Translations under genes and position numbers: made by a program
Shown: one piece after another, positions 1-9,556 of the stretch
Position numbering within the stretch: the stretch's first letter is position 1
Layout: each line of letters starts with the position of its first letter
Assembly (NCBI GenBank): GCA_034770075.1
Contig: JAVJAP010000214.1
Location: 2,604,001-2,668,000 of the forward strand
Origin: Aralia elata
Taxonomy: Eukaryota > Streptophyta > Magnoliopsida > Apiales > Araliaceae
Length of the DNA stretch: 64,000 bases
Reading direction: 5' to 3'
Notes under the pieces: generated by a model
What the model was told of the DNA's origin: nothing
What the model saw: the letters and a program-made list of their open reading frames with translations, nothing else
The model's database searches: none

Positions 1-1530
1 TGTTTAGCTAGATGGTGCTCATGTCAACATGTTCTAGAGGCATAATGAATCCTATTATTCATGCTTGTAAGCTCAGAACATCCAAGATACAAAGTTCGAT
101 AAGTTTCACTTCAACGTAGGTGGAACCAGGAAACTCCCTGTATGGCAAAATTTTCCAAAACCAAAACCAATCCAACCCATAATCTGAGTATACCCATCTC
201 ACATAAAGTTTATAACCATGATTTTAAGTATACCTAGCATGATTTTAATAACTTAAAACAAGTAATTAACTAAGTTCAAGAATTAAATTCAACATTCATG
301 TTATTTCTCTATATTTTCGCATACTTAACGATCGATCATGCTACGAACTCGTTTCTGAACCAAAATGGTTCGTTTAACTTTCGTTGTCTTCGTATTTGAT
401 TATACTAACAATGTATAACAACTATTTGCAGATTATCACAACTTAGTTCAACCATTTTTGGTACATTCAAGGCATGCATTTTAGTATATTTATGGAAATT
501 TGCAGAACTTGAAATTTAAAACATACTAAAGTTAATATTACCTTTAAGAGTTGAATTGCTAGCTAATAATCCCCAATTCCAGATTGCTCCTCCACTTCAC
601 AACACTCACTCTCAATATAGAAGACTGATGAAGATTATAGCAACTGAAATTGAGAAGAGAAGGCTCCTATTTATAGCCAACCCATTACCCATTTCTGAGT
701 TTTGCCCCAAGGTTTGTTCCAGCAGGAGGAAGGAGAAGCCTTTGGGCAATAAGGATTTGGTAGTTTACTATTTGAGCCATTCCCCCTTTCATCATGAATC
801 TGAGGCTTGTATGGCTGATTTTGAGGAGAAGGGAAATAGGGTAGCCTTAGGCTTTTTGCAAAACACGTGAATGAGAGTTTGGGCAAGAAGGTGACTCTCA
901 TTGTGGGACAAGAGCAAAACTCAGACATTCCACATAAGGCTTATTAGCATACTTTGATTTAAAATCAACTTAGGTCAAGATGTATTAAATAATTAAATGC
1001 TACCACATTACATGTACACATATCATATAATCCATGTACATTAATTATAGCGAAATCTAATTAATCGCTAACACCCAAATATTCAATATACATTATTATT
1101 TCATAATGCATTTATTGTAATAACATTTAAGTATGGAAATAATTATCATGTAGAAAATATTAATTACCTTATATAATTTAAATGTACATCACACATCAAG
1201 GTGTTACATATATATTCATGCAATTTAAATGCCACGCATATTTCACCTTATTTAATGAATTATATGAATACTCACACATGCTAATGTCACACAAAAATAT
1301 CATGCCACATAATATTTAATTAAATGAAAAGAGATTATTAGCCACACAATAATTAATTAAGATACATTAATAATTTCTTTTCTTCTTAAATCACTCCTCT
1401 ATTAAATAATCAAGAAATCATTTTATTGCATCACTATTATGGTGACATCAAATATACTCATATTTGAATAAATATTCAACTTAAATAGCAAAGTCAATAA
1501 TAATATTATTTAAAATTCTCGGGTATTACA
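1..1530 (-). mobile_element. Partial Ty3/gypsy-type LTR, cut by window edge
   Basis: Non-coding, AT-rich. The right end reads ...CTCGGGTATTACA on the plus strand, so on the minus strand the LTR starts TGTAATACCCGAG, the same kind of end as the Ty3 LTRs at 13290 and 47801. It abuts copia pol sequence directly at 1530/1531, which shows insertion into that element. A TATA box on the minus strand lies about 860 bp inside the LTR. The other end and target duplication are outside the window. Short open frames at 556-928 are not convincing genes. Confidence 0.7.
665..678 (-). promoter_or_regulatory. TATA box of partial LTR
   Basis: Minus strand reads GGCTATAAATAGGA, a textbook plant TATA box in the expected place between U3 and R of a minus-strand LTR. 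Confidence 0.6.
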
Positions 1531-3598
1531 GTCTATACTTGGTTCATATATATGGAGTCCATTTCGAATTTTATGGTCATCTACCATTTCTCTGAGTGTC
1601 TTCTACTCACAGCCTCATCGTATATAACTGGATCATCATCCTCTATGATGCGTACCTCATCATCATCCTCTATGATGAATCCATACCTCCTAGGTATCTT
1701 CGGTACTCTTCCAGATTTACGATTCGGTTGTGGTATAATAGGTCTATCTACAGGTCCCTCAGTTTGACTTAAAGTGCTTTGTGGTTCTTGAACTCTTTCA
1801 AGATCTATTACCCTCCCACTAGCTCCTTCAATGATAAACACCTTTATACAAGAAGGCAACGTGTAGGATTATAGTAATAATACCCTAAACTTTCTTTAGG
1901 ATATCCCACAACTCTACACTTGTCAGATTTTGTCCCAAACTTATCTTTTGAAACCTTTTCACATAAGTTGGACAACCCCTTATCTTAACATACTTAAAAT
2001 TAGGAATCCTCCCTATCCATAACTTTTATGGAATCTTGGGGCCGAATTTTGAGGTTACCTTATTTTGTAGATATGCAGCCATTCTAGGGCATAACCCCAG
2101 ATGGATACTGGAATGTCGGTAAAAATCATTATGGACCGCACCATGTCTAACAAGGTATAATTTCTCCTTTTTAAATACACCAATCAATTATTGCGTATCA
2201 GGAGGTGTCCATTATGAGAAAATACCATTTTGAGATGATCTAGAAACTTATTGCACAAGTATTCTTTCCTCAATCTGATCAAAGAATCTTAATACTTTGT
2301 CAATTTGTTTCACTTCTGAATTCTTTGAACCTTTCAAATGATTCAGACTTGTATTTCATCAAATACACATATTTAACTCTTTAAATGATCATCTCCTTTT
2401 CTTTTACTAGTTTGTTCAATTTGTAAAATTATTTTTCATGTAAGTCAAGTTTACAAAGTCCATCAAGTGATCTTCCAATTTTAAACAAAACATTATCATT
2501 ATAAATAAAACAACAATTGTTCTTAAATATAATACCAGAACCTTCCTTGTCCAACAACGGAAGTAATAATGTTTCTTCAGAGAACTGGAACATAATAACT
2601 ACTTATTAACTTAATAGACTTGCCCGTAGGCAACGCTAAACTATAAGTTCCTACGGCTAATGTAGCAACCATTTCTCCATTCTCCACACGTAAGATTACT
2701 TACTCTTTGTTTAGCTTTCTACTTCTTCTTAGTCTCTGCATTGGATTACATACGTGAGAACTACAGCTGGTATCCAATACCTAATAGAACCTTGACTTAC
2801 AGAAAGATTTATTTCAATCATGAACAAACCTATATCTGTAACCGAAGCTTCACTAAGCTTCTTCTGGTTAGCCTCTGCAAGATTCTGCTTACAGTTTCCT
2901 TTCCAGTGTCCAGGCTTATTGCAGTGGAAGCAAACTCCTTTGCTATCTGCATTAGTTTTGTTCTTAGTGTCCTTAGTTATTGGCTTTCCTTATACCTTCT
3001 GTGAATTGTTCTTTTTTTAAGAAGATCCTTTGGCCTTCTTCCGCTTCCTGGAAGAATCATCTACCAGTAAGACTTGGTCTTTCTTGGTTGGAAAGTGACT
3101 CTTTACAGTTTTTCAACGTGTTTAAGTAACTCAGGCAGGCTGACATATAGCTTGTTCACGTGGAAATTCACAACAAATTATGAGAAAGAGTTCGAAAGTG
3201 ATTGCAAGATCAAATCTTGGATCATCTCTCCATTCATTACTAAACCCAGTTATCCCAATTGTTCAATCAGATTGATCATTTTTGAGGATATTTGTCTATA
3301 ATGTAGTGCCATTGGTTATTCCAGATTGGAAGAGCTCTTTAGATATCTAATATCTAGCAATCCTACTTTCCTCACCATTCAACTCTTTGAAGGTGCAGGA
3401 GTACAGTAGGAGCATCCATAGTTTCATGCTGACGCTGAAGCGCGTTACTCATGGATGCGAGCATGATGCATTGAGCCAACTATGTATCATCTTGCCACTT
3501 TCTAAAAGTAGCGATCTCTTTCTCTGAGGCATTGTCTGCAACCATTGCAGGGATAGGCATATTAAGTACACAAGATAGCTTTTCAGCCTTGAGAACTA
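1531..3598 (-). pseudogene. Copia-1 gag-pol remnant
   Basis: Broken in all frames but recognisable piecewise. Gag lies at about 3020-3598. A CCHC zinc knuckle lies near 2880-2935 (residues CFHCNKPGHWKGNC on the minus strand), followed by a protease-like stretch (about 2620-2860) and integrase core pieces (about 1880-2400) with stops. An acidic linker with the GFIIEDDD motif before RT lies at 1581-1859. The frame ends in the first RT residues at 1531. Multiple stops and an internal deletion rule out function. At 3374-3378 the copy retains the uninterrupted version of the site where Copia-2 gag carries a solo LTR. Confidence 0.85.
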
Positions 3599-3844
3599 TT
3601 CTCAAATTCTTGGTCTGCACACCGGCGCGGCCGCGCTCCAAATTGAACTAGGAGCGGCGCAGCCGCGTTGCACCCCCAGAAACGTTTTCTAGGTTCGGGC
3701 GCGACCGCGCTCCAGAATGAACTTGAAGCGACGCAGTCGCGCCGCGATACAGATTTAGAAAAAATTTTCAGCCCAAAAATCCGATCGTATCGCATATCAA
3801 TTCATACATGGAATCATCAAAATCAATAATTAACACAAGGATTA
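3599..3844 (-). other. Copia-1 leader remnant with GC-rich block
   Basis: Short non-coding leader between PBS and truncated gag. It contains GCGCGGCCGCGC at 3625-3636 and two decayed versions of the same palindrome near 3655 and 3700, where CpG has become CpA or TpG. The block matches 7676-7812 of Copia-2 in inverted orientation. Confidence 0.75.
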
Positions 3845-3857
3845 GGCTCTGATACCA
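3845..3857 (-). other. Primer-binding site (initiator tRNA-Met), Copia-1
   Basis: Minus strand reads TGGTATCAGAGCC one base after the LTR end. It is complementary to the 3' end of plant initiator tRNA-Met and marks the start of the internal region, which confirms minus orientation. Confidence 0.9.
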
Positions 3858-3858
3858 C

Positions 3859-5673
3859 TGTTAGGTTTGTATATAATGCAAGCATGCAATCAAATTACAT
3901 AAATAAAGCGGAAGCGTGATAAAACGGATTTTAAAATTTTCATACAAACCATCACCATGATCAATCCTTGTGTTCAATTATCAATTAAACGAAAGAGAAA
4001 AAGAATAAGAATTATACCTTCGTAGACCAAAGCTTCCTCAGGTACAAGTTCAACTCCTAGTCCTTCGTGTTCTCCTCGAATTCCACTGATGAGATTCCTT
4101 CCTTTGATCAACGTTAGCCACCCAAGTGTTTGGCCTCTAGAGGTGATCCACCAAGGAAGAATAGGTATTCAAGATGCTGGTATTGGCAAAATCCTAGTTT
4201 TTATCTCTATAAAAATTGCAAGTACTCTCCACAATCTAATACAAGAGTGTGTAACCCTAATCTATGATAAGACTCCTCTTATTTATAGATGTAGGAATAA
4301 CCCTTCCCTAAACTATTTAGGATTAGGGTTTCTATTATAATTAAACTCCTTTAATTAATTATGCTCCTAATCCAATTAGAAATTCATGGGGGAGTACTTC
4401 TATTAATTAATTCTCAATCCCTATTAGAAATTAAATAATAGTAATAGTAATAATAATAATAAGACTCCTCTTATTAATTTATATTTAATATTTCTAAAAT
4501 ATTAAATAATAAATATTAAGCTATTTAATTTATTCTATCTCTATAGATTAAATTAAATACACTTATTATTACAATTATGCCATTTACTTCTTAAATAAAT
4601 ATTTTCCTTTTGCGGTGTGACCCTTTAGGTTCTCCATATTAAATCGGTTGTGAATAAATCAATTAGAACAATTCTAATTTTATTTAAATAAATAAATTAA
4701 ACTATTTAATTCATTTAAATAAATAATATTTATTCTACAATAAGGGTAAGCCCCCTTAGCGATCAACGACTTTTAAGATAATATAGATTTCAACATTAAT
4801 CACAAAAGAACCTTTCAGTGAATAGTTACCGTACAATTCAATCCTTCTACTATACAATGTCCCAATTAAATATAAGACATGGATTTACTGTCAAGTCTTA
4901 TTTTATTTAATTATATGTATTTCGATTCCCAAATGCACAACTCTAAATAATGCAAATTAGAAACTCCTTTCTAATTTCATTCTGCCTTGGTCAAGGACTA
5001 CTGAGTTGTCATTTATCGAATCAAATAGGACATTTCACATCTTTTACTAGACGTGGTAGATTCTTTGTTGATCATTCACCTATCTCCATGCACAACTTAT
5101 TATACCCAATCATACCCTTTGATATACCCTAAAGGTCTTAAGGGACATGTCAAAGTATAACTCATCATACACAAGATACTATGATGATCTCAAGTCCAAG
5201 GATCACTTGTACTACTATTACTAGAGGAATTCTTATTGACAGACGAGTAAAACTCCATTAGGTATTCCTTAGCGAGTCACGTTCAGTGTACTTATTCTCC
5301 AATAAGCACCTACATACTTGCTTTAGTGTCTCCACACAAATGATTATGAGATCAATCATCCTCTTCCTAAGAGCAAGCAACGTATGTACTAATTTATCCA
5401 GATTCACTAATCCCCTTTTTAGTAATCCAACGATTAGGAACGATTTTAGTTTGTGAGCTATCTAGAATTTAGATCTCATTAGTATGATCACCATCATGAT
5501 TCTAAAAGCATTGCTCAAAACTATGGGTTTATCACATTTAATATAACAGCACTATGTAGATAATGTAAAATGTCTTTTAAGAAAATCAATTCTTTTATTA
5601 ATAAATGAATAAGATTACAAAGTATATGCTACATCATATCAAATATGATTGGCTTGTGTGCATACTACTTTCA
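3859..5673 (-). repeat. Copia-1 5' LTR
   Basis: About 1815 bp, starting TGAAAGTAGTATGC and ending ...CCTAACA on the minus strand (TG...CA). It is homologous to the Copia-2 LTRs and to the solo LTR at 60035-61841. A TATA box (TATAAATA, minus) lies at 4280-4287. No coding capacity. The 5 bp following (catac) would be the target duplication, but the partner is outside the window. Confidence 0.9.
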
Positions 5674-5792
5674 CATACATCTCTTAATATGCAAGTTTCA
5701 TTTACATCATATATCTCATACTGCACATTTATAATATTTCAAGTTTCACATAGAACAACATAATCACGTACTTGCACAACGTGCACCCTTTA
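5674..5792. other. Spacer between two head-to-head copia LTRs
   Basis: About 119 bp, AT-rich, no gene. It is most likely a fragment of the older sequence into which both copia elements inserted, and which resumes at 18713. It forms the centre of a large inverted repeat. Confidence 0.6.
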
Positions 5793-7571
5793 TGAAAGTA
5801 GTATGCACACAAGCTAATCATATTTGATATGATGTAGCATATACTTTGTAATCTTATTCATTTATTAATAAAAGAATTAATTTTCTTAAAAAGCATTTTA
5901 CATTATCTACATGGTGCTGTTATATTAAATGTGATAAACCCATAGTTTTGAGCAATGCTTTTAGAATCATGATGGTGATCATGCTAATGAGATCTAAATT
6001 CAAGATAGCTCACAAACTAAAATCGTTCCTAATCGTTGGATTACTAAAAAGGGGATTAGTGAATCCGGATAGATTAGTACATACGTTGCTTGCTCTTAGG
6101 AAGAGGATGATTGATCTCATAATCATTTGTGTGGAGACACTAAAGCAAGTATGTAGGTGCTTATTGGAGAATAAGTACACTGAACGTGGTTCGCTAAGGA
6201 ATGCCTAATGGAGTTTTACTCGCCTGTCAATAGGAATTCCTCTAGTGATAGTAGTACAAGTGATCCAGGGACTTGAGATCATCATAGTATCTTGTGTGTG
6301 ATGAGTTATACTTTGACATGTCCCTTAAGACCTTTAGGGTATATCAAAGGGTATGATTGGGTATAATTAGTTGTACATGGAGATAGGTGAATGATCAACA
6401 AAGAATCTACCTCGTCTACTAAAAGATGTGAATGTCCTATGTGATTCGATAAATGACAATTCAGTAGTCCTTGGCCAAGACAGTGCATTTGGGAATCGAA
6501 ATACATATAATTGAATAAAGTAAGACTTGACAGTAATTCCATGTCTTATATTTAATTGGGACATTGTATGGTAGAAGGATTGAATTGTACGGTAACTATG
6601 CACTGAAAGGTTCTTTTGTGATTAATGTTGAAATCTATATTATCTGAAAAGTCGTTGATCGCTAAGGGAGCTTAGCCTTATTGTAAAATAAATATTATTT
6701 ATTTAAATGAATTAAATAGTTTAATTTATTTATTTAAATATAATTAGAATTGTTCTAATTGATTTATTCACAACCGGTTTAATATGGAGAACCTAAAGGG
6801 TCACACCGCAAAAAGAAAAAAAATATTTATTTAAGAAGTAAATGACATAATTTTAATAATAAATTAAGTGTATTTAATTCAGTCTATGAAGATAGAATAA
6901 ATTAAATAGCTTAATATTTATTATTTAATATTTTGGAAATATTAAATATAAATTAATAAGAGGAGTCTTATTATTATTATTACTATTACTATTATTTAAT
7001 TCCTAATAGGGATTGGAATTAATTAATAGAAGTACTCTCTCATGAATTTCTAATTGGATTAGGAGCATAATTAATTAAAGTAGTTTAATTATAATAGAAA
7101 CCTTAATACTAAATATTTTAGGGAAGGGTTATTCCTAAATCTATAAATAAGAGGAGTCTTATCATAGATTATGGTTACACACTCTTGCATTAGATTGCGG
7201 AGAGTACTTGCAATTTCTATAGAGATAGAAACTAGGGTTTTGCCAACACCTAACTTCTTGAATACCTATTCTTCCTTGGTGGATCACCTCTAGAGGCCAA
7301 ACACTTGGGTGACTAACGTTGATCAAAGGAAGGAATCTCATTGGTGGAATTCGAGGAGAACACGAAGGACTAGGAGTTGAACTTGTACCCGAGGAAGCTT
7401 TGATCTACGAGGGTGTAATTCTTATTCTCTTTTTCTTTCGTTTAATTGATAATTGAACACAAGGATAAATCATGGTGATGGTTTGTATTAGAATTTTAAA
7501 ATCCGTTTTATAACGCTTTCGCCCTATTTGTGTAATTAGATTGCATGCTTGCGTAATATACAAGCCTAACA
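5793..7571 (+). repeat. Copia-2 5' LTR
   Basis: Begins TGAAAGTAGTATGCACAC and ends ACAAGCCTAACA. TATA box (CTATAAATA) at 7141-7149, about 430 bp before the LTR end. Nearly identical in layout to the 3' LTR at 16930-18712. Small open frames inside it (for example 5948-6208) recur in the other LTR but have no recognisable product. Confidence 0.93.
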
Positions 7572-7572
7572 A

Positions 7573-7585
7573 TGGTATCAGAGCC
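7573..7585 (+). other. Primer-binding site (initiator tRNA-Met), Copia-2
   Basis: TGGTATCAGAGCC, one base after the 5' LTR. Perfect match to the classic plant initiator tRNA-Met PBS. Confidence 0.93.
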
Positions 7586-7721
7586 TAATCCTTGTGTTAA
7601 TTATTAATTGTGATGATTCCATGTATGAGTTGATATGCGATACGATCAAATTTTTGGGCTGAAAATTTTTTTTCTGATTCTGCGTCGCGGTGCGGCCTCG
7701 CCGCTTCCAGTTCATTCTGGA

Positions 7722-7807
7722 GCGCGGCCGCGCCCGAACCCAGAAAACGTTTCTAGGGGTGCAGCGCGGCCGCGCCGCTCCTAGTTCAATTTAGAGCGCG
7801 GCCGCGC
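7722..7807 (+). repeat. Triplicated GCGCGGCCGCGC palindrome
   Basis: The 12-base perfect palindrome GCGCGGCCGCGC occurs at 7722-7733, 7764-7775 and 7796-7807, within a GC-rich island in otherwise AT-rich leader. The same block, partly decayed at CpG sites, is in Copia-1 at 3620-3760, so it belongs to the family. Confidence 0.85.
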
Positions 7808-8677
7808 CGGTATGCAGAGTTTGAAATTTTTTTGTTTTTTTTCTCAATTAACATAAATGGTTTATTTAATTGATAAAAGTTTAAAATAAAGATGTTTATT
7901 TTATCTGGATTAGGATTTCAGATTGCTAAAATTAAAAGAGTTTAATTTAGATTTTATTTTTTGATTAAAATAAAAGAGTTTATTTTGTTTCAAAACTAAA
8001 TATTAGCAAAACATTTGTCCATTAATTGATATCAATGCCTATATGGAATGATTTTATTATTCATGAGATGAATGTTATTTATTGATGTATATAGAGATAT
8101 GTATGATAATAAATAGGGATTGATTATGGACTATTGACCAATGTGTGATTGGAATTATTTTAGAGGATGCTTGAATGAATGAGTTTTTTATAAATAGGGT
8201 CTGCGTATCTCGTCTTCTCTAATTTTTCTTAATGTAAATTCTATCTCCCTCCTATATACTTCCCCTTGACTGTTGATCAAGGTTTCTATTATAGTAAATA
8301 GTTCTTGTAATAGGATAAGTTAGAATTATTTTGAAGAATTGGAGACAAAGGAGCAAGGAGCGCTTGAAGACCCGTTTATATTGGAGTCCGGGTTTAAATG
8401 TAATAGTTATATTTAAATTTAATTATTGCGCCCTAGGTTTGACCTTTTGGTTCACTTGGTGGCTCTAGTGAACCAAACTAGAATAAAAGTCTATAATCAA
8501 TCCGGGTAGAATATAGTATTCTATATGTGCATGCTTACTATATATATTATAGATTATCCAACATGTTTCGCATGTAAAATAATATGACGCGTATTTTATA
8601 TATATATGTGCATGCGCGCTAAACAAGATGAGACTAATAATAATAAACCCCTCAAAGAAATCATATTAAGTCATAAG

Positions 8678-9060
8678 CGTTCAAAGATATTCGGAATATC
8701 GAACGTCGCCTTCTAGCATGGTAAAGCAATAGAGTATTAAATGTTTAATATGAGTTTATTGTGTCACCACAAGGCAAATATTAAATATTTAAGATGTTGC
8801 TTTATCACATTTGATGCTTATTAAGGAACTGAACATTACTGTTTTATTGTGTCACCACAAGGACGGTATTTTTCTCTTCACATATATGGAAGTGCTAGGA
8901 TGGACTTAACTTGGATAATTTTGATTCGGATGTGTCACCACTTGATCAAAATAATCTAAGAGGCAAAATATAAGGAGTTACATAGTGATGTAATTGACAA
9001 TAGTTGTCTACCTATTTATTTATATATCGGTTGTTGTGTCACCACAAGGCTATATACATT
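8678..9060 (+). other. Candidate structured RNA: hairpin plus four GTGTCACCAC stem-loops
   Basis: CGTTC...GAACG (8678-8705) encloses GATATT/AATATC. Then GTGTCACCAC occurs at 8761, 8849, 8932 and 9036 (spacing 88, 83, 104). Each copy sits at the tip of an imperfect inverted repeat whose arms differ: TAAAGCAA and TTAAAT..TTTAATAT around the first, CTTGGATAATTTTGAT with ATCAAAATAATCTAAG around the third, TATATA-type arms around the fourth. The second stem is weaker and needs G-U pairs. Same loop with different paired arms suggests selection on RNA structure just upstream of gag. Function (packaging, dimerisation or translation control) is inferred. Confidence 0.65.
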
Positions 9061-9556
9061 TGAAATGGGATCCTTAATTTCACTAATAAATCTTTAATGA
9101 GAATTGTTGAACTATATAATGAGGGTAATATAGTTTGATGAAAAAGTGAGAGATACCAATTTAAATAAAGACCTAATTTATTTTGATGATTAATAAAATG
9201 AATGTATGCTAAAATGTTGTCTATTTCACATGCAGAATTTAAAAATGTCAAACTCACTATCACTGTGTAGCATACTTGATGCTAACAAACTGATCGGGCC
9301 GAATTACACGGACTGGTTAAAGAATCTGAGAATTGTTCTCACTACTGAAAAGATTTCTTATGTCCTAAATTCGCCAGTACCTGCAAATGTTGCAGAAACA
9401 GCCTCTGAGGAAGAGATTGGTACTTTCAGAAAGTGGCAAGATGATGCAATCTTGGCTCAATGCATCATGCTCGCATCCATGAGTAACGAGCTTCAACGTC
9501 AGCATGAAACTATGGATGCTCGTACTATATTGCTGCACCTCAAAGAGTTGTATGGT

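Larger units (their letters stand above)
1531..5673 (-). mobile_element. Copia-1: truncated Ty1/copia element (5' half)
   Basis: Reading on the minus strand: 5' LTR (5673-3859), PBS, short leader, then degraded gag, protease, integrase and the first codons of RT. It stops at 1531 where a Ty3 LTR is inserted. It is the same family as Copia-2 (5793-18712), to which it aligns along its whole length. Relative to Copia-2 it lacks most of the leader plus the gag start (junction near 3598) and the GAG-pre-integrase region (near 2400). Its 3' half is outside the window or lost. Confidence 0.85.
7586..9244 (+). other. Copia-2 untranslated leader
   Basis: About 1.66 kb between PBS and the gag start with no convincing reading frame. 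It holds a GC-rich palindrome block (7676-7812), an AT-rich middle, and a run of stem-loops (8678-9060). Long leaders usually carry packaging and dimerisation signals in LTR elements; that role here is inferred from position and structure. Confidence 0.7.

Noticed and set aside
5948..6208. 86-codon open frame, repeated at 17085-17345
   Set aside because: Lies wholly in the copia LTRs, which explains the duplication; no homology recognised and it reads through U3-type sequence.
6306..6603. Pair of overlapping 78-codon frames in the copia LTR, also at 17443-17740
   Set aside because: Shadow frames in LTR sequence, on the strand opposite to the element's transcript.
7573..7585. tRNA-like sequence TGGTATCAGAGCC at several places
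   Set aside because: It is the primer-binding site complementary to the 3' end of initiator tRNA-Met, next to LTR ends; no cloverleaf follows.
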